Part shown: in pieces, positions 23,103 to 30,722 of the stretch
Position numbering within the stretch: the stretch's first letter is position 1
Layout: each line of letters opens with the position of its first letter
Origin: a virus
Length of the DNA stretch: 44,667 nucleotides
Direction: 5' to 3' (one strand)
IMG/VR virus record: IMGVR_UViG_3300028666_000008
Location: 1-44,667 of that record
Notes under the pieces: generated by a model
Told to the model about the DNA's origin: nothing
What the model saw: the letters and a program-made list of their open reading frames with translations, nothing else
The model's database searches: none
Made by a program: the position numbers and the translations under genes

Positions 23103-23742
23103 CGCTCTCAATTCCCTGACCGATGCGATCTATCGCCTGGGGTTTGTCAGCCTGGCGGAATCGCAGGCGGCCGCGGCCTACGTCACCAACGCGGAGCTCT
23201 ACCAGTTTGCCGACGACGCGGCCAAGAAACTGAGCTACAGCGCGGGCATCTTCGTCACGCTCGACAGCTCGATTGCGGTGACGGCGGGCGTGGGAGTTTA
23301 CAGCGAGCCGGCCACCCACGTCTTTACAGTCTACGCGTGGATTTCGCCACTCCCTGGCGTCGGTGGCAGCAGTCAGGTGCTTCGACCGACGACAGTGGCT
23401 CAGCTATTCGCGCTCGATTCCACCTGGTCGACGACGTCCGGAGAGGCCAAACGGTTCTCGCTCGACGCCGGCAGCGTGGGCACCATCACGATTTACCCGC
23501 TGCCGGTGAACAGCGGCACGCTCAATCAGATCTGCCAGGAGTTTCCGGCGACGATCTCCGCGGCCAGTTCGCAGGTGGCGAGCATGCCATCGGTGCTGCA
23601 GGACTACCTCACCTACGCCATGCTGGCGGGGGCCCGGGGGAAAGAGTCGGAGTCGGCTAAGCCCGAGATGGCGGCGCACTTCCAGCAGCGCTGCAGTCTG
23701 TACGAGCAGGTGATCGAGCATCTGTGGGGCCCGGGACAATAA
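23095..23742 (+). CDS. Tail accessory or connector protein, 215 aa
   Basis: ATG 23095 overlaps the previous gene by eight bases. Helical N-terminus (DALNSLTDAIYRLGFVSLAE, YVTNAELYQFADDAAKKL), beta-rich middle, helical C-terminus (LQDYLTYAMLAGARGKESES). Same general architecture as the two preceding genes, suggesting a series of stacked ring proteins between portal and tail hub. Confidence 0.55.
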   Translation: MVDALNSLTDAIYRLGFVSLAESQAAAAYVTNAELYQFADDAAKKLSYSAGIFVTLDSSIAVTAGVGVYSEPATHVFTVYAWISPLPGVGGSSQVLRPTTVAQLFALDSTWSTTSGEAKRFSLDAGSVGTITIYPLPVNSGTLNQICQEFPATISAASSQVASMPSVLQDYLTYAMLAGARGKESESAKPEMAAHFQQRCSLYEQVIEHLWGPGQ

Positions 23743-23771
23743 GCCTGGCTGATACTGTCGAAAAGCCGCAC

Positions 23772-23948
23772 ATGCACGATAAAGAAGGTTTGAAAGTCAT
23801 GGCTGCGATCATCGCCTCCGGCGTGGTGCAGTCTCACGGGGTAACCCCCGAGGAAATCGCGGCCACATCCATCGCGATCGCCAAGCACATCGTCTCGCAG
23901 GTGGACGCGGTGCCGCCCGAGGAGCCGCAAGACCCCCCCGTCGAATAA
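23772..23948 (+). CDS. Small hypothetical protein, 58 aa
   Basis: MHDKEGLKVMAAIIASGVVQ continues to EEIAATSIAIAKHIVSQVDA and an acidic Pro-rich tail. The start is uncertain: ATG 23799 has GAAGG upstream, and GTG 23724 is also in frame. Two short helices only. Its TAA is part of the CGAATAACC motif before the next gene. Confidence 0.6.
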   Translation: MHDKEGLKVMAAIIASGVVQSHGVTPEEIAATSIAIAKHIVSQVDAVPPEEPQDPPVE

Positions 23949-23950
23949 CC
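23942..23950 (+). promoter_or_regulatory. Start-associated motif CGAATAACC, copy 4
   Basis: GTCGAATAACC ends four bases before the GTG at 23955. It includes the stop codon of the previous gene and is the only initiation signal visible for the largest tail protein. Confidence 0.6.
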
Positions 23951-23954
23951 CCAC

Positions 23955-26900
23955 GTGGGTTACAAGCGCGAAAAGCTGCAAATTCTGGGGGGCGGTTTCA
24001 ACCTGCTGCCCCCTGGCGACAAGGTCCCGAAAGCCGATTATCTGCAGGCGCAGAACTGGCGGGTCGATCGACAAGGGCGGCTGGTGTCGCGCTTCGGCTA
24101 CGTGTCCAAATTCTCGATCGCGTCGGCCGGCCTGGCGCATTCGGGCTTCGTCAACGGCGGCATCAACGGCGACTACTACGTCGGCTGCAACGACACCATC
24201 AATCCCACCACGTCGAAGCTCTACTGGAACTTCAACGCGTCCGCGATCGCCACCGGCTTCGACGGCTACCGGATCGGCCTGGCCTGCATGAACGGCTGGG
24301 TCTATTTCATGAACCGCGGCAAGCAGGGACGGCATCAAGGCTCGCTCGGCGCCGGCACGTCGCAGACCTGGAACGTAGCGGCGCCCACGAATTCCCCCGT
24401 ACCCAGCACAGCGTCGAACCCGACGCCGAGCGCATCGGTCACTTATAACTACACGATTCAGGGCAGCACGTATGTGCACTTCCTGAACATCGCCGGCACG
24501 CTTTACAGCTTCGTGGAAAACGGGTATTCGGCCGGGCAGTTGCCCCTGGTGATTGCTTCCCTGGCTTCGCAGGATCCGAACTGCACGGTGAGCTACAGCG
24601 GCTCGGGTAGCGCGGTGGTCATCACGCCGATCGTGCCGAACACGCTGGTGCAGGTTTCGGGATCCGATGGGAACACAGCGACGAACCTGGCCAATGGAAC
24701 GGTCACCTCGCTGCCCAATGGGACCTATCAGTTCTATGTGACGTATCAGTCGGCCGACGCCACGCTCGAATCGAACCCCAGCCCGGTATCGGTGCCGATC
24801 GCGCTGGCCAACCAATCGGTAACGCTGACCTCCATTCCGGTCAGCGGAGATGGGCGCGTCGGGATCCGGAACATCTACGCAGTCGGTGGGACTCTCGGAC
24901 AGCCGTATCAGGTGACCACGATCGGCGACAACACCACCACCAGCCTGACCTTTAACTGGTCCGACCTGGCGGTGACGAACGCCGGGAATGTCATGCCCAC
25001 CGACCATGATCCGCCGCCGGCGGCTTCGGGAATGGTGGGGCCGCATTTTTCGCGGCTGTTCGCCTGGTCGACGGCCACTTATCCGAACCGGCTCTTTTAC
25101 ACCGATCCGGACCTGCCGCAGTACTGGCCTGGCTCGGCCGATCCCGCAGAGGGCAATTGGGTCGACGTCGGCGCCGAGGGCGAGGCGATCGTCTGGTGCA
25201 CAGTCCACACCAACATCCTTGTGATCTATAAAGAGCGAACGATATGGATGCTGGTAGGGGATCCGGGGACGGGGTATCTGCAGCAGATGACCGACGCGAC
25301 GGGACTGGCCGGCCAGTTCGCGGTAATCGCGGCGGGCAACAAGGACTACTTCGTCGGGCCCGGCGGCCTGCACATCTTCGATATCGACCGCGTGCTCGAC
25401 GGCGGCGCGGAAGTGCTGCCGATTTTTCAGGCGGGCGCGACCGCCGGCCCGTCGCCGAATGGCTCGAGCTTTCCGGGCAGCCCCGGCAGCATCAAGCCCG
25501 GGACCGCCTACAACGGGAACTCACTCTATCCCTACGCGCTCGCCCTGGGCTACGGGATGGGGAAGCTGTACGTTGGTTACGCGGAGACCATCGGGGTGGG
25601 GACCTCCTACTGCACGCTGGTGTACCACGAGGACTCCAAGCGATGGTTCTACCACCGCAATGGCATGGGCGGAGCGACCGGGTTCTTTGGCTTTGTCTTC
25701 GACGGTGCCCAAATGGTGGGCTTGGGAGGCTCCGCCGGCGGCACAGCCAGCGGTTACAACATCGACGGCTTCGGCTCCGCCTACACCCAGGACAACGGGG
25801 CCATCGCGATCCCCTTTACCTACCAGTCGCATTACGAGGATGCCGGCGCGCCAGACAACCAGAAGAAATGGCTGGACCTGGTCATCGACTACGAATTCGC
25901 CGGCGATACGGCGACCGTCTCGGTGGGCTACGACAACGGCGCAAACCTGACCGCCGCCGCCTACAGCGGCGTCACCACGTACGCGGTGAGCCAGTGGGTG
26001 ACCTCCGGAGGATTGACCTACCAGAGCCTGCAGGGCAACAACATCGGACACACTCCGGCGGGCTCCCCCACCTGGTGGATGGCGGTCAATAACTCGGGCA
26101 CCATCACCGGCACGGGCCGCCAGGCAGCCACCTTCGCTCTCGGCACTGACGGAGTACTCGCCAAGAACATCTCAGTCCTCATCGCGGGCGCGGCAAACGG
26201 GCTCATCGTGCTGCACAACGTGTATCTCTCCTACTACGAAGAGGCGCGCCTGGCGGCCGCGGCGAGCACCATGCCAACCGATCTGGGTATCGGAAAGGTC
26301 AAACAGTGCAAAGAGCTCGAGCTCGACATCGACGCCTCGCAGGGAGCGGTCAACGTCAATCTTTATAGCGACCTGCCAGGCAATGCGCTGGCGGTCAGGC
26401 AGACTCCGACCGTGGCGGCGAACAGCGGCCGCGCAGTGATGCGATACCCGTTCTCGACCGCGGGACCGCCTCCCAGCTACACCGAGGGCTATCTCTGGCG
26501 CGTGGCGCTGTCGGCCGCGGCGGGCCCATTCCGGATCTATGCCGTGCGCCTGCTGATGCGCGCCGTGGGGGTCTATGTGGAAGCCTACGAGGCGGCCGCC
26601 GGGTTCGTGTGGGACTCGATGGAGGAAAGCTTCGAGAGCCTGATGACCAAAGTGCCGCGGACTTTCGCGATCGCACTGGCGGCGGCGCCGATTAAACGTT
26701 TCCGGGAGCTCTCGCTCGAGATCGACACCTTCAACGCCGCTGTCACCTACACGTTCCTGACGGACCTGCCCGGCAACGCCCAGGCCTCGAGGCAAACCGG
26801 GACGGTGAACACGGGGACGGCCGGCCGGCGCTTCTTCCGCATCCCGCTGCCCGGCGGCAGCAATACGCCGATCGAGGGGCGGCTCTGCCGGCTGCAGCTT

Positions 26901-28571
26901 TCCGGCAGTGCCAAGTTCATTTTGTACGGCGCCGCGGTGGAACTGCTGCCGGTGGGCGTTTACATCGAAGCGTACGAAGGCGCGTCCACACCTGGCGCCG
27001 TCTACGACTCACGCCAGCAGGACGGCGGCACGCCCAACGTCAAGGAGGCGCGGGAGCTCGAGCTGGACATCGAAACCACCGGAGCGGTGACCGTGACCCT
27101 GAGCAGCGATATCACGACGCCGGCGATCACCGCCGCGCCGGCGACCACCGGCCGGCAGAAGGTGATGATCCCACTCACGGTGAACGCCGCGGCCGAGCAA
27201 TTCTTCGACGGCCGCCTGTACCAGCTGATCATCTCGGGTTCGAACGCTTTCCGGCTCTACGACGCGCGCATCAAGGTGCGGGTTTACGGCCACTACCTGC
27301 AGGCGAGCGAAGGCTCCACAGGAGCCCTCTGGGACTCGACCGACCTGGACCTCGGCACCCAGACAGTCAAACAGCTGCGCGAGCTGCAGCTCGAGCTCTC
27401 GGCCGCCGGCGCCTACACCGTGGTGGTCTATACCGACCTGCCGGGCAACGCCATGGTGGCGCGGGTGACCAGCAACCAGAGCGCGACCACGGGGCGCACC
27501 GCGGTGCAGATTCCTCTGCCTCAGGGCAGCGTCCCGGACAATTACATCTTCGGCCGCCTGGTGCGGGTGACGATCGCGAGCAACTCCGACATGAAGCTCT
27601 TCGGCGCGCGGATCCACGCGCGGCCGATCGGCGTCTATGTCGAGAGTTACGAGGCGGCCGCCGGCGCCGTGTGGGACTCGACTCCATCGGACCTGGGCAG
27701 TCCCGCCGACAAGATCTTCGAGCAGCTCCGCTTTGAGCTCGACACCGATGGCGCGGCCACCGTGGCGGTCTACACCGACCTGCCGGGCGAGAATTTCACG
27801 GGCAAGGGCACGTATGCCCTGACTGCCGGGGCGACGGGGCGGCATTGGGCCACCGTGCCGCTGCCGGCGGTTACCGAAGGCCGATCGATCCGCCTGGTGG
27901 TGACGAGCGCGGCCGGCTTCCGGATCTACCGGGCGCAGGTGAGGCACTTCAAGGTAGGCCGGTATCTGGCCATGACGCAGCCCGCCGGCAACGACTCGCT
28001 CACCACACTCGAGTTCGATTTCAAGAGCGAGCGCGTGAAGGCGTATAAGAAACTCGAGATCGACATGCGGGCGGACGGCGCCGTGAGCATGGCGGTGCTC
28101 ACCAACCAGTCCGGGCAGCTGGCCACCCAGTACACCCCGGCCGCGGTCACCACACCGAACGGCCGCGCCACCATCTACATGCCGCTCACTCCGGGAATCC
28201 GCGGCCGCTTGCTGCGCCTCTCCATGACGAACGGACCGGCGCGCATCTATCACCTGCGGGTCTGGACGATCGCCGAGAACGAGCCAGGCGCTAAGTGGCA
28301 GTGGGAAGATTACCCTCTCGAAGAGAGCGACGTGCTGCCGGCGTGGGCCGACTTGCCGGTGGAGGCGACACCGCCGGCATTCACCTGGTCGGCTCTTCCG
28401 GTACCGCCGACTCCTCCGGAGTGGCAATGGGCGCCGTTCCCGGTGAACCCGACGCCGCCCGGGAGTAACGCGACGGATCCGGCGCAGTGGCAATGGGGCA
28501 AGTTCCTGCAGGTGGAGGAGACGGCCCCCGACTGGAAGCTCATCGACGTGCCCTTTGAAGTGACGGAATGA
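23955..28571 (+). CDS. Large tail hub / DNA-stabilisation-like protein with tandem modules, 1538 aa
   Basis: Residues about 1-560 have the layout of P22 gp10-type beta-propeller tail plug proteins: a GGFNLLPPGDKVPKADYLQA start, then repeated strands, VIWCTVHTNIL-like blades and GPGGLHIFDIDRVLDGGAE. Residues about 660-700 repeat the carbohydrate-binding-like pattern seen in the tail spike (AAYSGVTTYAVSQWVTSGG). From about 777 to 1490 come six related modules of 105-125 residues, each with a charged R-E-L-x-L/F-x-L/I-E/D strand, a TDLPGN-like turn and a GRLxRLxL strand. The last 70 residues are six short W-x-W/x-P-V-x-T-P-P repeats. GTG 23955 has no ribosome site but carries the CGAATAACC motif. 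Confidence 0.7.
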   Translation: MGYKREKLQILGGGFNLLPPGDKVPKADYLQAQNWRVDRQGRLVSRFGYVSKFSIASAGLAHSGFVNGGINGDYYVGCNDTINPTTSKLYWNFNASAIATGFDGYRIGLACMNGWVYFMNRGKQGRHQGSLGAGTSQTWNVAAPTNSPVPSTASNPTPSASVTYNYTIQGSTYVHFLNIAGTLYSFVENGYSAGQLPLVIASLASQDPNCTVSYSGSGSAVVITPIVPNTLVQVSGSDGNTATNLANGTVTSLPNGTYQFYVTYQSADATLESNPSPVSVPIALANQSVTLTSIPVSGDGRVGIRNIYAVGGTLGQPYQVTTIGDNTTTSLTFNWSDLAVTNAGNVMPTDHDPPPAASGMVGPHFSRLFAWSTATYPNRLFYTDPDLPQYWPGSADPAEGNWVDVGAEGEAIVWCTVHTNILVIYKERTIWMLVGDPGTGYLQQMTDATGLAGQFAVIAAGNKDYFVGPGGLHIFDIDRVLDGGAEVLPIFQAGATAGPSPNGSSFPGSPGSIKPGTAYNGNSLYPYALALGYGMGKLYVGYAETIGVGTSYCTLVYHEDSKRWFYHRNGMGGATGFFGFVFDGAQMVGLGGSAGGTASGYNIDGFGSAYTQDNGAIAIPFTYQSHYEDAGAPDNQKKWLDLVIDYEFAGDTATVSVGYDNGANLTAAAYSGVTTYAVSQWVTSGGLTYQSLQGNNIGHTPAGSPTWWMAVNNSGTITGTGRQAATFALGTDGVLAKNISVLIAGAANGLIVLHNVYLSYYEEARLAAAASTMPTDLGIGKVKQCKELELDIDASQGAVNVNLYSDLPGNALAVRQTPTVAANSGRAVMRYPFSTAGPPPSYTEGYLWRVALSAAAGPFRIYAVRLLMRAVGVYVEAYEAAAGFVWDSMEESFESLMTKVPRTFAIALAAAPIKRFRELSLEIDTFNAAVTYTFLTDLPGNAQASRQTGTVNTGTAGRRFFRIPLPGGSNTPIEGRLCRLQLSGSAKFILYGAAVELLPVGVYIEAYEGASTPGAVYDSRQQDGGTPNVKEARELELDIETTGAVTVTLSSDITTPAITAAPATTGRQKVMIPLTVNAAAEQFFDGRLYQLIISGSNAFRLYDARIKVRVYGHYLQASEGSTGALWDSTDLDLGTQTVKQLRELQLELSAAGAYTVVVYTDLPGNAMVARVTSNQSATTGRTAVQIPLPQGSVPDNYIFGRLVRVTIASNSDMKLFGARIHARPIGVYVESYEAAAGAVWDSTPSDLGSPADKIFEQLRFELDTDGAATVAVYTDLPGENFTGKGTYALTAGATGRHWATVPLPAVTEGRSIRLVVTSAAGFRIYRAQVRHFKVGRYLAMTQPAGNDSLTTLEFDFKSERVKAYKKLEIDMRADGAVSMAVLTNQSGQLATQYTPAAVTTPNGRATIYMPLTPGIRGRLLRLSMTNGPARIYHLRVWTIAENEPGAKWQWEDYPLEESDVLPAWADLPVEATPPAFTWSALPVPPTPPEWQWAPFPVNPTPPGSNATDPAQWQWGKFLQVEETAPDWKLIDVPFEVTE

Positions 28572-29704
28572 AGACAGGGAACAATCTCACGCCGATTCCC
28601 TCGGGGTTGAACGTCGAGGATCTGATCACGGCTGTCAACGACCGGCTCCGGCGCATTGCGGGCGGCGCGGACACCACCACCACGATCACCAGGATGATTG
28701 TGGGCGGCGGGGGAGCGGTGCCTGCCAGCCAGGTCAATTACGGAACCCATGTGCAACGGAAGGCGGCGCCGGTGTCTGCCTTCGGCGAAGGCGCCCTGTG
28801 GTACGAGACTGATCGGACCGTGTGGTATCAATTGCAGGCCGGCGGAGCGAGCGCGGGCAGCTGGCGGTGGATCGACGGCGAATGTATCTGCACCCAGGCA
28901 AATCTGCCGACCGATCTGGGAGCGAACGATAAGGGGTTCCTCGCCAATGTGACCGACTACAACCACGTGCTGGCCTGGAGCGGCACAGCGTGGACCGCCG
29001 GGCCGGGATGGGATGAACCGTGCTATATCCGCGGCTTCATGGTGGATCCGACGGGCACAGGGTGGAAACTGTGCGACGGCAACGGCGACGACGGTAGCGC
29101 AATCGGCGTGGCGCATCCGGTGAAGTACCTCAAGCCCGACGGGACGCTGGGCTCGCTCACGTCGGCGACGGTGGCGCCGTGCGTGCCCAATCTGGTAGGC
29201 TCGCCGGCGTTTTTGCAGTTCGGCGCCACGGCCACGGGGATCAATGCCCCTGTAGCTCCCACCCTGGCGATGAATAGTTACACGCCGGCCGGCACCAACA
29301 GCACCGGCACGGTAACGCCTTTGGGGACCATCGCCTGGCCAGCGGGTGTACCCACCTTCGCCGGCACCGCCCTGCCAACGCACCAGCACGAAATACCCGT
29401 CGGGTTCATCAGCCCAAACTCGTATTTTCTGCAGTCGTACGGGACCGGGTCCGCACAGGCGATTTCAAAATTTTTCCCCGGCTCGGCCACCACGGGCAAC
29501 GTAGCGGCGGAACTCGACCAGGCGAAGTCGGCCGGGACCCCCTCGGGTACAATCTCCTGGCCTGCCGGAGTACCCACCTTCGCCGGCAGCTCGTCGACTA
29601 CATCCGCGGAGACGTTCACGGGCACGCCGGCCACGCTGACAGGCACAATCTCCAATACCGGGACTCCCCAGGGCATCACCCTGCGGCCCTGGTTCCGCAA
29701 GTAA
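28568..29704 (+). CDS. Tail fibre / collar-domain protein, 378 aa
   Basis: ATGA overlap with the hub gene. Residues about 155-172 (MVDPTGTGWKLCDGNGDDGS) match the tail-collar signature G-W-x-L-C-D-G. The protein ends GITLRPWFRK, close to the usual end of collar-domain fibres. Between them is a Thr/Gly/Pro region with a duplicated segment (WPAGVPTFAG twice, also visible as a DNA repeat near 29322 and 29544). It probably forms a trimeric adhesin or whisker. The duplicated part may vary between relatives. Confidence 0.75.
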   Translation: MKTGNNLTPIPSGLNVEDLITAVNDRLRRIAGGADTTTTITRMIVGGGGAVPASQVNYGTHVQRKAAPVSAFGEGALWYETDRTVWYQLQAGGASAGSWRWIDGECICTQANLPTDLGANDKGFLANVTDYNHVLAWSGTAWTAGPGWDEPCYIRGFMVDPTGTGWKLCDGNGDDGSAIGVAHPVKYLKPDGTLGSLTSATVAPCVPNLVGSPAFLQFGATATGINAPVAPTLAMNSYTPAGTNSTGTVTPLGTIAWPAGVPTFAGTALPTHQHEIPVGFISPNSYFLQSYGTGSAQAISKFFPGSATTGNVAAELDQAKSAGTPSGTISWPAGVPTFAGSSSTTSAETFTGTPATLTGTISNTGTPQGITLRPWFRK

Positions 29705-29706
29705 GC

Positions 29707-29715
29707 CGAATAACC
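29707..29715 (+). promoter_or_regulatory. Start-associated motif CGAATAACC, copy 5
   Basis: GCCGAATAACC ends six bases before the ATG at 29722, which has no Shine-Dalgarno sequence. It follows the fibre stop codon by three bases. Confidence 0.6.
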
Positions 29716-29721
29716 CGCTAG

Positions 29722-30537
29722 ATGTCCATTGAAATTGTAGAGCCCTTCCCGGCCTACGCCTGGCCGATGGCCTGGGCGTGGCTCGAAAAGCACCGGCGCC
29801 AGGTGTGCGACGACTTCAGTCCCAAGACGCCCGAGGAGTTTGTCGAATTACACAGTAGGGCAGCAGGTACCTGGCGGACCTTCGCAGCGCTGAAAGACGG
29901 GCAGATCGGAGGGGCTCTGCTCTTTGAGATGGCGTCGCCGGCAATGGCTATCATGCACGTCTTGTATAGCCGGCGCTTTTGGGACCATTGCAGCGCGGTG
30001 GAGGCTTCTCGCCAGGCCTGCCGTCAAGTGTTCGAGTCGACCGGGGCGATCAAGATTCTGGGATTGATCCCGGCCAACAACCGGCTCGCGATCGCGCTGG
30101 CGATCCGGGGCGGCGGCAAGGTGGAAGGGACGTTGCGGCATCACACGCTGAGAGACGGGCAGCCGCTCGACGCGGTGGCCGTGGGGATTACGAAAGAGGA
30201 TTTTTATGGGGTTGAGCCTGGGCGGGACAAAGACGAGCAGCCAAGCGACGGGGAGCACGCAGAACACCTACACGCCGGGGCAGTCATCGCTCCAGGACTC
30301 CCTGATGCAGGCGTTCAGCACGCTCCTCCCGGGAGTGGCGAGCGGGGCGATGTCGCCGAACGTGACCAACATACAGACCGCCAACGCCAACCAGATCAAC
30401 CAAAACTACGCGGGCGTGGGCGATCAAATGAACCGGTACCTCGCGGCGCGCGGGTTCGGCCAGTCGGGCAGCACGGGAAAGGCGGCGGTACAGACCGACC
30501 TCGCAAGACAGGGCGCACTGGCACAAAACGCAAGTAA
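29722..30537 (+). CDS. GNAT-type acetyltransferase with an anomalous C-terminal extension, 271 aa
   Basis: Residues 1-163 look like phage-associated GNAT acetyltransferases, which transfer acetyl from acetyl-CoA to an unknown substrate: WRTFAALKDGQIGGALLFEM, a loop, VFESTGAIKILGLIPANNRL, AIALAIRGGGKVEGTLRHHT and a DGQPLDAVAVGITKEDFYG end that normally closes the family. Here the frame continues for 108 residues rich in R, G, P, Q and H that lie on top of the next gene (30206-30721) in another frame. Just after the family end, a different frame has TGA within TTTTTATGGGGTTGA. A lost stop or an indel at the T- or G-run is likely. The core gene is secure, the tail is not. Confidence 0.7.
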   Translation: MSIEIVEPFPAYAWPMAWAWLEKHRRQVCDDFSPKTPEEFVELHSRAAGTWRTFAALKDGQIGGALLFEMASPAMAIMHVLYSRRFWDHCSAVEASRQACRQVFESTGAIKILGLIPANNRLAIALAIRGGGKVEGTLRHHTLRDGQPLDAVAVGITKEDFYGVEPGRDKDEQPSDGEHAEHLHAGAVIAPGLPDAGVQHAPPGSGERGDVAERDQHTDRQRQPDQPKLRGRGRSNEPVPRGARVRPVGQHGKGGGTDRPRKTGRTGTKRK

Positions 30538-30721
30538 TGCCTCCGGCCAGCAACTGAGCTTCGATCAGTCGCTGCTGTCGGATGCGCTGGGCGCGGCGTT
30601 CCAGCAGGTGGGCAACACGAGTAGCGGGAACACGTCTGGCAGCAGTTTCGGGTGGGGAGTCAGCGGGAGCGGGAGCACCGGGTTTATGGCCGGCGGGTTA
30701 CCCATTGGGCTAGGAGCCTGA
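30206..30721 (+). CDS. Ser/Gly/Gln-rich virion protein, 171 aa
   Basis: ATG 30206 has AAGAGGA five bases upstream. MGLSLGGTKTSSQATGSTQN and the repeated N/Q/S-rich helices (QNYAGVGDQMNRYLAARGFG) resemble small podovirus internal or ejection proteins that precede larger ones. It overlaps the acetyltransferase frame by 332 bases. This frame has the protein-like composition, so it is the reliable one. Followed by the next gene after one base. Confidence 0.72.
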   Translation: MGLSLGGTKTSSQATGSTQNTYTPGQSSLQDSLMQAFSTLLPGVASGAMSPNVTNIQTANANQINQNYAGVGDQMNRYLAARGFGQSGSTGKAAVQTDLARQGALAQNASNASGQQLSFDQSLLSDALGAAFQQVGNTSSGNTSGSSFGWGVSGSGSTGFMAGGLPIGLGA

Positions 30722-30722
30722 G

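Noticed and set aside
27009-28493. 494-residue minus-strand open frame under the hub gene
   Set aside because: Antisense composition only; the plus strand has clear repeated modules.
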